Shown here piece by piece: positions 1 through 14,000 of a DNA stretch of 64,000 nt. This DNA comes from Pyxicephalus adspersus (Eukaryota > Chordata > Amphibia > Anura > Pyxicephalidae). Numbering within the stretch: position 1 is the first letter of the stretch; each line of letters opens with the position of its first letter. Below the pieces are notes generated by a model. It did no database searches, was not told the origin of the DNA, and was given only the letters and a program-made list of their open reading frames with translations. Where the stretch lies: the NCBI RefSeq assembly GCF_032062135.1, contig NC_092861.1, positions 60,029,858 to 60,093,857 of the forward strand. The letters run 5' to 3'. Position numbers and translations under genes: made by a program.

Positions 1-3000
1 AACATGTATGAAAAGGAAAACATTAGATCTTCATTCAAACTTTCTACTTATAATGATCTGAAGAATACAAGCATAATTTGCCATATGTAAGGATAGTTTG
101 AAGAAGTGGAAACTTATTTAATGTACAGTATATGGAAAAATAAGGGTTTTCAATGCTTATTTCCACCACAGTTAAAGGCGCTGATTACTTTAATATTGGT
201 TTCAGGTAAATAAAGAAACTTCTTTTTTTATACAGATATTTGTAAAGGTTCTCTTTATTACTCACAGATAAGCCAAAACTTTTAAACCCGACAGGTAAAG
301 TGGATAACACAGACTATCTTGTAAGAGTGCATCTGTAAAGTATATATTAGGCAAGTAAGAATGTATCTGTAAAGTAAATATTAGGCAACAAGTGAACAGT
401 CAGTCCTTGAAGGGGTTGGGTTACAATTGGGAAAAATGGACAAATGTAAAGAACTGACTGAGCAACTTTACTAAGGGTCAAATTCAGATGGCTAGATGAC
501 TGGGTCAACTGGGTATCTCCAAAACAAAAGATAGGATGTCCTAGTTATACAGTGGTTAGTACCTAACAAAGGTGGTCCTAGTAAGAACAGCCAATGAACC
601 ATTAACAGGAGTCTTTATTGTTTTGACTGATCAGTGTACATGTCAGTCACTTACAGGTTCAGAAATTCTGTACATTTTCTTTCAGGCACCCAGCTACAAA
701 GTGAATGGCACTATAGGGTTAAAGTTCTTCCTTGTCCTGCAATATTACCCTGTGCTGAAATAAAAAAAATCCACAAGAATGTATTTTATTAGAAATCAAA
801 GAAAAGACCATCATCAATATTATATTATAATTCATTGTTTATTTTTAAATTGTTATCCAGCCGTCAAAACCTGTATTGTGAAAAGTCCATCATCATCTTA
901 TTCATTTATAATACATTACTATTTTTAATGTTATTCTTACTATCAAACTTAAATTGTCCACTCAGTGTAGCTATGGAGTTCTGTGTATATATAAACTGCT
1001 TAAAAGTTTTCAGGGTGGGAAATGGTAATATTTGTATTGGTGGAGTGACCTATGTGACGGCTGTAGTGAGGGAAGAACTTGTTCAAAGACAAATACATTT
1101 AACAAAAATGCTATACTGTATGGATAAGTGAGAAACTGTGTTCTACAAACTGGCTCAACAAAAACAATAACCCACTATTTGCTGTATTTTCTAAAACATT
1201 TTTCCTCTTTATGTGACCCTGACACATAGTAAAAAAAATCTTATCAGGCTCATGTCTGTAAAAGAAGAAATAGAATGCTTACTTGGTCCCTGTCCTTGCT
1301 AACCCCCACATTAGTAGAGGAGTCAGTAGTGACATGCAGGGTAATAGGAGGAAACGGGGGGATATGCAGAGCTCTCTGAAGAATAAATCCCCTGAAAGTG
1401 TCAGTTTCTGATGGACTTTAAAGATCCATTTCTTAACAACAGTGTGGAGTTCAGCACCTTTATTCTTTACATGTATGAACTTGTTTAGGACTTTTGTTAT
1501 ATCTGTGAGGGTCCTATGTAAATATAATCCATAGCAGGCTGTCAAAATTCACAATGTATCATAGTGGATTTTGGATTGGTTCCTATGGGTTGTTGCACAT
1601 GAAGTAAACCTGTGCTCAAGCTGCAAAGTAGTAAAAATGAATTGAACAAGCAAAGCTCCAAAAAAAGAGGCCCTCAATCTCTGCAGCTATAGTCACTGTG
1701 ACATTCATAGAGTTTACAATAGAGGCACTAAAATGTTAGCTCTTTTCATATTAATTTATATTGCTCAAGAATTTTGGCAGCCTTCGAGACCTACAATGGA
1801 AACACACACTAGGTGTTTTAGGTTTTTAGAAATCCAACTTTAGAGTCTTTGAAGTCATCCTTAGGAATCTTTAAAAATTAACTTTCCAGTACATGCAACT
1901 AGATAGGTCAGGCAATAGTGATGGTCAACAACTTGCTCAGCTTTAAATCAGTGCAATTTTCAATAGACTTGCTTGTGGTTTGCATAAAAGTCAAATATTT
2001 TGCATTACATTGACCATATCTAGCTTTGAACATAAAAAGGTCCATTTTCCAAGAATTGTATATTACAGCTAATAGGAAAACATGAATTTCCTAATACCAT
2101 AATAAACAAAACATTCTAGATCAATAGAGAAAACTAACCTTCTATTTACGGATTTGGTATAAATATTTAAATATAATTTGTTTCCAGCAACAGCCATTCT
2201 CAACCAAGGTTCCACCAGAGGTTGCTAGGGGTTCCTCCAACTGTGGCTGAATAACCTCCCATTTGATGGTGCTTGCATAGTTCTGGGGCCAACACCACTT
2301 GGCAGAGCTAGTTGCATTACTCTAATTATGTTTTTAAGCATCTATAAAGGTGTTATTCTAGTCATCACTGTAAGGAAGGCATTCTTTCCACTGGCCACCA
2401 ATGTAAGAAACTTTCTTTTCCCACTGACTGCAGGGATTTCCCAAGACCTGAAAATTATTTCAAGGTATCCTCAGGGGAACAAAGGTTAAAAAAAGGCTGA
2501 TTTCAAGTATTTGTGTTATTTTGCTTGGCTGATTTTATTTTCTTCTGCTAGCTTGTAAGTCTTTAGTATGACAAAAGCATTTAGATGTCATTAAAGCAGA
2601 TACCTACAATGATGCTTTGACCGGTTTCCTAGTTTGCATTGTGGTAAACATTATATTACTTACTTTGCCAATAAATATTAGAATGGTACCAGGCTTTACA
2701 TCAAAGGCACATCTTTATATAATAAAAGGTACCTTTTGGTATAGATTATACACATGCATGCATGTTTATTACAGACTGTTGCAAAGGAAAAAATTCTTTC
2801 AGCAGTTGATCTGTGTCTTTAAGTCTGACAGATTTTTTTATTTCTATTGAAAGCTTTATTATAACTCCAAACCTGTCAGGATAGAAACTCAAAGGTAGAC
2901 ATTAGATAACCCCTCCTGAATTTGGCTGTTGGCTGTTTTTCTAGGTACAATACTCTAAGTTACTGGTCCCAAACAACGTTTTCTAACTCTATTGATCCAA

Positions 3001-4959
3001 CTTTGATTTACAAAGCAGTGAAGAGAGTAGATCAGCATAACAGCCAGGCAACTGACATTTTGGTAAATCGGTCATGACTACTATGGATTTCTCCCACCGT
3101 TTAATTTAAGCATTTCTTTTTGGTAGAAGGATGCTGCTACTATTGTGTTCTTAGCTACACATTTGACACTTTATGTTCGGCTCTTCAGTGCTCCCCTACT
3201 GTTGCTTTGTTTGTGGCTTTCACTGCAAAATACATGGAACTTGTTGATAAGGGAGAAAATCCGACCAATTCCCCTGGGTCTGTGTTCTAGATAAACAAGT
3301 GCTAGGTCACAGCACTGCCAAATAATGCAGGGCGATGTTTTTATTACTGCTGCAACACCAGCTAACACTGCAAATTTTGGTGGCAGCTGTGCAAGGAGTG
3401 ATATGGGGTGCATTGGACTCGTGAGCACATAGTGGTCACAAATAAGGGGTCTTTTACACAGTTACTGAATAGGAAAGATGATTGTGTATTTGGTGTAGAA
3501 AAAATACCACCATAAAAGAAAGAACTACACAAATAGGTAGACAGAAAAACTACATTTTTTTGACTGAGTGCCTCTGCCCCATTGTTGCTTAGGTGAAATG
3601 ATGAAAGTGGTTTGCATAGTTACTCACTTTGTTTTATAGCTGTATTGTGAAAGAGGGAGGTTGGAATTCCAAATACAAACAAATCACTCAATTGAATGCT
3701 GGTGAAGTAGGGATGGCAAGTGTTGCGTGACCAACTGCACTGAGTCTGTCAGTCTGATGAAAAAATCTCTACTAAAGAAAAGGCCTTGCAGGCAATGTAG
3801 AACCTGCATTATGTTTGGCTGCTATTGTACAACATCCTTTGCTTGGTAATTAGTGGGATATAGGTTGGCTTCCAAATGTGGAAAACCACTTCTTAACCAC
3901 AAAAGGTAGTTATCTATCACTTGGACACAACTTGACATACCAAAAACAAGTAAAACAAGTTTTCCTGAATGAAATGGGTGTGTAAAATGCACTTCTATAA
4001 AAAGATGGCAGATCTGGGTTCACTAATGTGTCATCCAAGCAGTTCAGTGATCTTTAGAATAATCTTTTCATCACAAAGTTACAAGGGATGCTATTACTTC
4101 CTATTCCTTCTGAACATATCTGTCCTGCCTATAATTATTCTGACCCTCTGGCTTAAAGAAAAGTTGGGTTTCCTAATCTATATACCTGGTTAGTGACTGG
4201 GTGTGCAGCATAACATCCAGGCAACTATCACATTAGGTCAATTGTGAAAGCCTCCACATTTCTCTTAGGGAAGGTTTTACACAAATGTACCAGTTAACCT
4301 GCGATAAAATGCATGTATAACCAAAATGCATTATAGCAAACCATGCATGTGTTACTGTATTGCCCCAATACATTAAAACACACAGCTGCACACCACAATG
4401 CAAGGTAACACTACCATGGGTTGTGGCATGCTGCAGCAGGTAAAATGGCACAGGTGCATTTTTGCCATGGTGGCAACCCATTCAAATTGCTAACACACTA
4501 TATTGGACTGCACAGGTCCTAAAAGATTCGTTGGTGAATGCCTTTGGTTATTTTCAGACACGTCACATGTTCTGTTCATAGTTTCTGTGATTTGCAGGTA
4601 CATTTTTAACATTGTACAGTAACTGTACAGAAACGCTAATATGGTCATCATGTGAAGAACAGGAATTTGAGAATTCTTTTACCAATGCCTTTATAAACAA
4701 GTAATGCCTAAAACACTTTTTCCTGGTGTGTAATCGATTCGGATCCATGAGCACAGAATAAGATAAAGAAACATAGAGAGTAAGCTAAAGCTACATTCTG
4801 AGAAAAATTAAACAAATAAAAAGTAAACATTTCTTTGCAAAACTTTGGCAGTAGTAACTGTATATATGTATGAACAATAGGTAAAAGTGGTGAGGAGAAG
4901 CAGAATGTAAAAAGAAAAGATCTGTATGGGAAAAGAAGATAGAAAAAATACTCTCTTAC
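1..4959. other. intron or 3' flank of the MFSD8-like gene
   Basis: This AT-rich sequence has no coding exon I can recognise on either strand apart from the repeat described at 2191-2499. The C-terminal exon of the MFSD8-like gene could be here, but no acceptor followed by a convincing family tail was seen. Confidence 0.6.
2191..2499. mobile_element. small hAT-like non-autonomous element
   Basis: The left end, CAGCCATTCTCAACCAAGGT, is matched inversely at the right end (CAGCCTTTTTTTAACCTTTG on the minus strand). Inside are two units of a CCACTG(G/A)C-CCAATGTAAGAA motif, which recurs near 39.85-40.03 kb and, inverted, at 45.24-45.45 kb. No clear 8-bp target duplication was seen, so the class is tentative. 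Confidence 0.5.
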
Positions 4960-5090
4960 GGTGATTAGAAGGAGCAGACCCATCATGACTCCCAACATTA
5001 TATACAAATTTTGTGTTAAGCCTGCTGCCCACAGTGGCCCCAGAATTGTGGCTACACCTCCAACTGAACGACGAATCCCATGGTTAAACC
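4960..5090 (-). CDS. MFSD8-like exon K (TM11 and TM12)
   Basis: The 131-bp exon follows acceptor ATTTTGCAG and ends at ACC|GTAAGA in phase 0. It encodes (G)FNHGIRRSVGGVATILGP, then LWAAGLTQNLYIMLGVMMGL and LLLIT. GFN-GIRRSVGG-A-ILGPLWA is the conserved TM11 start. Reading through the donor gives an open stretch of about 60 codons, but it looks like intron. The C-terminal exon should lie below 4960. I could not recognise it, and it may be outside the window. Confidence 0.86.
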
Positions 5091-8000
5091 CTGCAAAATG
5101 TGAAATACAATATGATCTATATAAATATCTATAGTAATAAACAGATATTGCTTGTCTATGTTGACCTGTACTTTGAGTATATACTATATTATTTTTTATA
5201 TTTAAAATCCAATAGACTTGTTAAGTAAGACAGAAAAACATTATACGATATTGCATTATGTATAAAAAACACAAACAAAAAACAGGTAATGTACTTAAAG
5301 TATACATGTAATGTTTTTTTAAAATTTAAAATGACTGTAATTTAAAGGGGCTAAATTACCATTACAATTTGACAACAGCCATCACTATGTGCCTGCACAG
5401 AGTATAAGATACATTTAGAGTGCCATATTGTACAAAATGCTCATTTGGAAGGCTGGCATTTGGCCTCATCCATCCAATTCTCCAGTATTGGTCAACAATG
5501 TAGCTCATCACTGGAAGCTAATAAGACATAATAGGCACAGTGATTATGATGCCTTTGTAGGAAGCAGCTCTGACCAAATCAAAACATTTTAATTTCTAAT
5601 TTCTTCTCTTTTTTGTCTATTAAAAGGACACAAAAAAATCTTAGATCTTTTGGATAACCTACAACATTTCAACTAAGGGGTAAACAAATGCAATGAGACC
5701 CAAGAAAAAAAACAAAAACAAAGAACCAGGGTCTGCTTGAAGCCCAGTGGACTTAATAAAGCTTTCCAAAACTGGATAAGATGGAAGAATCTGGATGACC
5801 CAGCAAACCTTCAATGGATCTGGTCCAGGATTGAAAACATTTGCAAACTATTAGCAAATGATTTTTTAAGAAAATCTATTCTGAGTTTGCTGGATTACAC
5901 ATGTACACTCGTGATAGTGTTTTCCATTCTTGGAGAGCTTTGATAAGTCAGACCCAATAAGTCATCTAAAGTTACGCCCCAAACTGACATTAGTTGAGGC
6001 CAAAACATCCACCTGGAAGAGAGAACAGAAGACCAAGTGGCATCCTTGCTACTCTCAGAAACAGACGCACTCACAGATCTAGTACGGTACATAGGTACAG
6101 TTTCAAGGCTGTAATTCTAGAATACTTTCTTAACCATTTGCCTTGTAACTGTAAGGTGAAGCAAAGTGGTACCCATACCCTCACTAGTGCCAATCCCCAG
6201 CTGCAGAATTATTTTAATTCCTTCTAAGACATTTGTGTTCCTGTGTGCCCTAAATCCATGTGATCCCAAGAATCCAGGGACTCTTTTTGCCTGGGACCTT
6301 GTTTGCTTCTGTCACCCTTGATATTGCCCTGTGATCCACTTGCCCCAGAGACCCTAAGCAATTGTAAACCAGTGATCCTGAGACCATGAGAATCTATGAC
6401 CCTTTACGTCTTGAAAATCTGTCTCTGCAGTTAGCCATTCCGGCTGATTCCTGAGTTTGCTTGTTTGTTGTTAGTCCTGAATTTTAACCTGCTCCAGGAT
6501 CTAGATTTGGTATTCTGGATGTCAACTCTATACCATGAATTTTTGCAGGGTGGTCTACAAAAATGCTTTAATGTAGCAACTCAACTTTTTTTTAGGACTC
6601 ACATCCCCTTAAGCTGCTGTGTATAAAATCAAAATGGTGCTTTTTTTATGACCAACCAGCAGTAGATACCGAGTAAAAATCAAGAACTAGATAGGTCAGC
6701 AAATCCAGTTCTTCAAAATAACTGCAACAAAACTGCATAGAACAAAGCACTGCTTAGTTTTTCTAACAGATGATACACACTTCTTATTTACACTGTATAC
6801 CATGTAATTTCTTTGCATTATTCCCTCACCCTTCACTTCTAAATAGATTCTGAGCCACCTTTATAATTGTGCAAACACGCCATGTAAACATGATATAACT
6901 ACACAGTAAATTCTGTACTTGTTTCTTCATCTTCTGACTACAGTCTAGGCGAACTTTACATGACTGCTGAAATTGCAGTGGGAATAACTGAGACAAGGAA
7001 TAGGGAAGAAAATCACAAAAAAATGATTAGGTTACTATTACCTCACTTAAATAGGAAGGAGTTACTCACCTTGGGTCTTTTCGGCTGTCACTTTGGAGAA
7101 TAGAGACACTTGGGGTGCTGATACGAAAGGAAGACCAAAAATTTGTAGGAAAACCCCAATTATAAACTCTGTCAAAAGAAATCCATAGCTTCCTGCAAAA
7201 CATATGAATAAAGTATCAAAATGCTGAAAGCTGTACTTGGAGAGACATAGTACTGAAGCCAGAGATGGCCAGGCAACCAGTATTTTCCTGAGCAGATCAA
7301 CCTATACATATTTCTTAGCACAGGGTTTGTTAAAAAAAATCAGACCGCTTATGGTATATCTGTTATATCCTGTTCTGGTGAGACAAACTTTAGACTGAAC
7401 AGGAAGTCCTTCCCCACTATAACAAAAACTACAAAAAAATGTGGAAACAGATATGGTTTGGGTACAGAATAAAGTAAAATTGTCATGCAAATAATATAGA
7501 GGCTGCAATTGCTGACCTTTTCAACTGAAAATGCCTGTTAGATAGCTTGTATGCTGATTCACTGGTTTCAATACTGTCCAACACACAAAGGAACTAAAAC
7601 AAGCTGGGATATCAGTCAAAGAAATTTCTGAAGCCTGTATCTACTACAGCTATGCAAAATGTTGTCCACTGTTTGAAAAAAATGACTGATCAAGCCAAAA
7701 ACTCTCCTTTTACATAGGGAGCATACTCAAAAGCAGTTTGTTATCACAAAATGGTGTGTCCTTTTTAAATCATAATAATAATTGAAATCACCCACAAGAG
7801 CCTGATCAAAGTTTACCTACCCAATAATGTTTGGGCTGATAAAATAAATGCAAGCTGATACACATAGGTTCCAATTAGGAGTAAATAAAGGACATTGTGC
7901 AGACCCGTAACCTTTTTGATCAATGTCTGTGTATAAATAGTCTATTTATATGTATTCAGAGCCGCACTGACTTTGCTGGAAACCAAGCCATGGGGAAAGC

Positions 8001-11000
8001 AAAAAAACTGTCATTGGACTTGCAAGACAATATTGTTGAACATATTAGGAAAATATATAAAATATATCCAGAGTTTTGAAAATGCCTGTCAGCAGTGTTA
8101 GGGGTTCTGTTGTAAAGTCAGGTAAACCTATCAAGATTTATGGCACAGGCACTGGGAAAATTTGTCAAGATGCTAAGAAAAATCTATAAGCTACTTCAGC
8201 TGAAATTCTCTGCAGACAAGTGGTGCTGATATTTATAAAGAGGAACTGGGGTCAAGTTGCAAGAAACAAAAGCCATTACTGTGCCAACACCATAAAACAC
8301 CCTACTTACAACATTCACAAAAGAAACTAAACAATCTTTAAATGTCCTTTCAAGTGATTTGATCAAAATTAAACTTTATAGTCACAGTCTAACAAAATGT
8401 ACAACATCCCTGCTGTAAAACATGTTGGATTTCTAAAGTGTTTGGAGCTACAGTGGCAAAAATAATTTGAAAATGTATGGCACAATGAATACAAAGTGTT
8501 ACCACAAAAAATTGAGAACAATTTGCATTCACTAGTCCAGAGGCTGTGCATGGGATGTTCTTGGATCTCCTAACATGACAACAAACCAAAACAAAAGGAT
8601 CGACCCTTCACGGCTTCAGCAGAATAAAAGTGAAGGGGATTTATCATACTAAACAACTTTGGGAAGAGCCTGGTGGCTTTTTCCAAGAAGAATGGGCAGT
8701 TTTACCACCTGAGAAAATCAAGTGCCTAATCCACAATTATCACAAAAAACTGCATGCCATTAGTGATGTTAAAGGGAGCGATACACAATATTAAGAATTA
8801 TTTCACCAGAAGGGAACAATACAAAATATTAGGAACTAAGAAAATGCACACTTTTGAACATGAACCACACCATTATTTTCTTTGTTGTTGTTTTGTTCAG
8901 CAGTTGTAATATACTGTGATTCCTTATAGAATAACTTGGAACCCATTAAAAGTAAAATAAATGTGCAGCACGGTGGCTCAGGGGTTAGCACTCTGGCCTT
9001 TGCAGCGCTAGGTCCTAGGTTCGAATCCCAGCCAGGACACTATCTGCATGGAGTTTGCAGGTTCTCCCTGTGTCTGCGTGGGTTTCCTCCGGGTACTCCG
9101 GTTTCCTCCCACATCCCAAAAACATGCAGTTAGGTTCATTGGCTTCCCCCTAAATTGACCTAGACTACATTAATGACATATGACTATAGTAGGGACATTA
9201 GATTGTGAGCTCCTTTGAGGGACAGTTAGTGACACAACTATGGACTCTGTACAGCGCTGCGTAATATGATGGCGCTATATAAATACTGTATAATAATAAA
9301 TGTGTTTTTCTTGATCACCCATGTATTCTTTTAACAATGTTACAAATATTGCACATTCTTCCACGGTATGTATGCACAACAGGGTTATGAGCACAATTGT
9401 TCTTTTTCCAGGTTATTGACTGAAAGAATTTCAAAGTAGTCAGCATGATATCCAGTCAATTAACAATTTAATTTCAAGTTTAAGTTTTATTTAAAAGGAA
9501 ACTAGAAAATAAAAGAGAGTAAGATCATAATGATAATAACACAACATAAAAAATTAACCTTAAATAATAAACTGAGTATGTATGTGTGTTCTCATCACTG
9601 TAATCAATGTTCTTCCCAGAACCTTTTAGCTGGGTGCACCACCCAGGACTTTTCAGTGACCACCTGGCTGTTTTTGAGTGGTTACTGAAAAGGTAAGTCA
9701 CAACACAGGGGCACTGGACAGTTGGAGAATATTACAATGATAATGGAAAAAAGGGACCTACTAAGGGGGTGGTCATTTGAAAGTTGGAACAAAGTTTAGG
9801 GAGTGGTAGAATGCTGACAGAATTATAGGGGTTATTGGATTCTTATGGCCTCAACAAATGGGAAGACTAAATTTGTCCTGTGTGTTTCCCCACCTTCTTT
9901 TTGACTACTAGGTTACAGCTTCTTCCCACCCACCTTAAAAAAAAATCTGGAAATAACACCGAGTGTAATACTTATCTGTTGCTCTCTACCAGTTTCAAGC
10001 TGTCCTTTCTTCACTGACATTTCCCCATCTGTGCTGCAGCCATATGGAGATTCTGTGTAAGGTAAAGGCTGTACCTGGCTGCCATACATAGAACCCTCCC
10101 TATAAGCTGTGGTGAAGGTCTGCCCTAGACAGAGGCTATTATTATGAGCATGTACTGTAAGTTTGTGCATGTTACCTAAAATAAGCATGAAAACCATGTA
10201 TTGCTGGGGTCACAATGGCAAAGTAGAGGATAGGGTGGGACCAATTAGTTAAGCATAATAAATAAACACAGAATTACAACAATATGTTTTAATGGATAAA
10301 ACCTTTAAAGGGAGACTAAGCAAATTATAACAAACTAAATATACAAAATTCCTTTAGTGAACACTTATGAACAAACATAAACTACAAGTAAAATAAGACC
10401 TGTTCACCTTTTGGTTTTGCCAAGAATATGAGGCACCATATGCAGGAGATATTACAGATGAAAAGCCCAAAAGCCAGAAGGAGTCGATCTGTACAGCAAC
10501 GGCTGAGGGAGCGTACAACAAGGAAACCAATCAACATCTGCAAAGATACCACAGTCAAATTACCTTATTTCAAAAATATGCAAAGATAGGTGGTTCTCTA
10601 TATAAGATTTTATGGTTTTGAACCACACACAACAAAATTGCATAAATAAAGTGTAAATAAAGCTAAATACAACTGGTAGAGGATTTTTACATTGGAACAT
10701 TCACCTCCACCTTTTCTAAAGAAAACTGTAATATTTTGAATTTCCCATCACTTTTGTTTTAGTGCTGTGAAGACTTAGGAATCTCAAGTTTTTACTGCTC
10801 CCACACTGGGTTTTCCAATTATTTTCTTCGACTACTGAATCCCGCCACCGAAATAAAAAGGGGGTTTTACTTATTACCCAATTTATCCGACAACAAAAAT
10901 GAAAAAGTACATGTGCAATGTGATTATACTCCACAACAAGGATTTTGCTACTTCGAATAACACATGTGATTTACATGATATCGAGTGTCCTGATTCCAAA

Positions 11001-14000
11001 TCTGAACTCAGAATTTACCCGTACAGATTTTAAGTTGGAGGCCTGCTATAGCTGATCAAATGGTCAGTAATTGGGTAATGTATTTATACATAAGAACATT
11101 ATACCAGTTGCAGCTACTACTATGCCTGCTGCCACCTCAGCTGAATCACGTGCCCTGGTGGCATGCATGTTCCAGCAGCAGCTGGGAACATCTGGGCAAG
11201 TCAGTGAGCTGACGTCAGAAATAGGTATATAAGGCGACATGGACCAAGGGCTTGTCTATAGTGCAAAACCATCTTATTGGATAGTACAGCTAGGCCATAG
11301 TGAGTCTGTTTTGAGCTAAAGATAAGATGAGTAGGCACAGCTGTGTCATAAACCAGACAACTTTTGCTACATTTTTGGCAAATATACCCCGTGTGATCAA
11401 CGAACATATTCCTCACTGAAAAGCTTTTCTGCACTCCTTGATCGGTAAATTTGTGCCTTATGGGACCTCATCTGCTTTACAAATCCTTTATTACACTCTC
11501 TGAGTGCTTGCTTCTCTGAATTCCAGTATCATCATATTTTAACTCTATTTTCCTGGGGTTTTTCATCACTTCTGTTATAAAGTACAGAGCTTGCTATTAC
11601 CAGCAGGAACCGTTTGTCTTAATAGCATAACTTTATTGTGAATACAATCAGGTTTGGAAGGGAATCTCCTGGCAACGCAGAAGTGACTCTCTTGAAATGT
11701 TTGCACTTTTTTGCACATTTTTAATTTGCAAGACACAAAAGACTGCCTCAGAAAGTATTTGCCTAAATGTTTTCAGATATATAACTGCTGGCTCAAAAGT
11801 TCTTTTGTTGCTTCAAACAGTTACAAAGATGTAATCTGTTGGAAAAGTGCTTTCATACAGCCTGAGTATATTACTTTTTTGCCAGGATTAACTGATTGCA
11901 TTCTGAATTTATGCACCTGCCCTCCTAACCCTTTGTATCTGCTTATTGCAATTACACTCTATTGGGACTGTCTCACAGGTTTAGTATACTGTGAGTCTGA
12001 ATATTTCACCAGCCTCCTCTACTGTAATTATTGAGTTTACGAGACTTTAGAGATACCGTCATGTGCAGCTAATCGGGGAAACAAACCTGCTTAACCTCCA
12101 CTCTTTATATCCTCTAGTACAACCTCATATATTTGTTCCTCTCCCTTTTGAAACATGGGCAAGGGTAAGCCGAATAGCCAATCCTCCCAAAAACGGGAAA
12201 TAGGAACTTTTTTTGCCCGTTCCAAAACTCCTGGTCCTAGTGGAGGGGGTCCTCACACTAGATTCAACACTGCTCAGACCACCATGTCTGGTTTGGAACC
12301 CCCTGACCTTACTTCAGAAGATTCTTCTCCTAATTTCCCTTCCTTATTGGGTGAAGATAAGGCCCCCTCAAGCCCTACAAGCCCTCCACAAACCTCCATG
12401 GACCCCACTGAGGTGTGGGACAGAGATGCCTACCTGAAGTCTTTACCTACCAAAGCAGACTTTGAATCGTACCTGGTACGCATTCAAAACTCTTTATGCT
12501 CTGAACTAGCCACACTTAGACCTGACCGGCTCTAGAATAGAGGAGGTTGAACGCACAAAAGAGGATCTCTGTACCCACGTACAAAACCATACCCATACTC
12601 TTAATGAACACCCAATGCTCCTTCAACAACTTATGTACCAACAGGATGACCTGGAGAATGGAAGCCGCCGTAACAATATAAGGATTCGAGGACTTCCAGA
12701 ATCGATAGAACCAAAGGACCTTCATCCAGCAGCAATGACTTTGTTTAATGAACTCCTTCAGAGACCTAGGGACACTAATATAGAAATTGACAGTATTCAT
12801 CGAATCCTGGGCCCAAAAAGCCAGGACCCAGACAGACCAAGAGATGTCATTTGCCGGGTTCATTCTTTCCAGCTCAAAGAGCTTATCATGCAGGAAGCCA
12901 GGTCACAAGAGGGGTTCACCTTCAACAATCGTCCCATCTTGCTCCTAACCGATCTCTCTCGCAACACTTTGGCACTCCGCCGAGCACTGAAACCACTGCT
13001 GCAACTGCTGAAAGACAACGACATCAAATATAGATGGGGCTTTCCATTTCAACTTCTTGCTCACAGAGGTAGCAATTCTGCCACCTTTCGTCAACTGGGA
13101 GACTTGCCTGCCTTCTTGGCGACGTTTCAGCTTCCCCAAGTCAACCTTCCTGATTGGCCTAGGCTCCCCACGATTTAACCCCTCCAGCGAATTCTGACTG
13201 GCAGCGAGTACAAAGGAAGTCTAACAGAGACCAGGTGAGCAATTCTTCACAGGCCCCTCTGTGACTGTGGACTAATATATCTGGGGATTTTTGTTGTACC
13301 CTCGACACATGAGGACTGGTTGCCCCCTTTTTTAGTGGGTCTGGATTGCTTGCCCACAGAGGTGTTTTGTGGGTAAGATTTTTCTTCATATTGAACTGCT
13401 CTGATACTGTTATTATTGATATAGTTTATGATATGATACGCTTTTAGAGATGATACGCTTTTAGAGAATGAGGATGTGTACTTGTACCCTTCCCAGTACA
13501 GCTTACATTGGCTATTTCATCCAATATTTTTATTGGCATATAATTATAACCCCTGCCCGGGTGGTGGGGGCCTGGTCCTGACCACCTGAGCTACCCCTTC
13601 CAAGGGAATTTGCGCAGCTGATCTGCGCTTATTGTTTTTTTTTTGTGTGTTGTTTGTTTGTCTTTTTGTTTTGCACATTGTTTCATTCACCTGTCTACCC
13701 CTCCCTCTTATTTGACCTTCCCCTGTGTCCCTACTCCCTACCCTTGGTAATACCTATACTACCGAGAAACTTTGAAAAGTCGCCTCCATCTTAGTACGAT
13801 GGGCATGGTTAAAGTAGTTACCAATAATGTTAAAGGGTTGAATACTCCCAAAAAACGCTCTTCTATTTTGGCAGAATTGAATAGGCTTGAAGACACATAT
13901 AGCTTTCATACACAGAACCCGTTCCCATTTCCGGGCAGACAGGATTCCGAGATTGGGCAATAAGAGATATCCGGTAGCTTATCATAGCTGTACGGATTCA

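Larger units (their letters stand above)
7193..10407. other. intron between MFSD8-like exons J and I
   Basis: About 3.2 kb of intron carrying a decayed Tc1/mariner transposase (7990-8777), a SINE (8966-9294) and one copy of a dispersed repeat (9610-9690). The remainder has no recognised feature. Confidence 0.75.

Noticed and set aside
1279..1545. 88-codon minus-strand frame with a donor-like GTAAGC
   Set aside because: No recognisable protein, and an upstream acceptor in frame is unconvincing.
3171..3428. 85-codon minus-strand frame as a possible C-terminal exon of the transporter
   Set aside because: The sequence does not look like the MFSD8-like tail and no phase-0 acceptor precedes it.
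4708..4959. Extension of MFSD8-like exon K beyond ACC|GTAAGA
   Set aside because: The donor matches consensus and the extension is aromatic-rich intron-like sequence unlike the family tail.
8974..9028. Possible tRNA gene (A and B boxes)
   Set aside because: The boxes belong to a SINE with a retroelement tail and a target duplication; no cloverleaf with an anticodon arm was seen.
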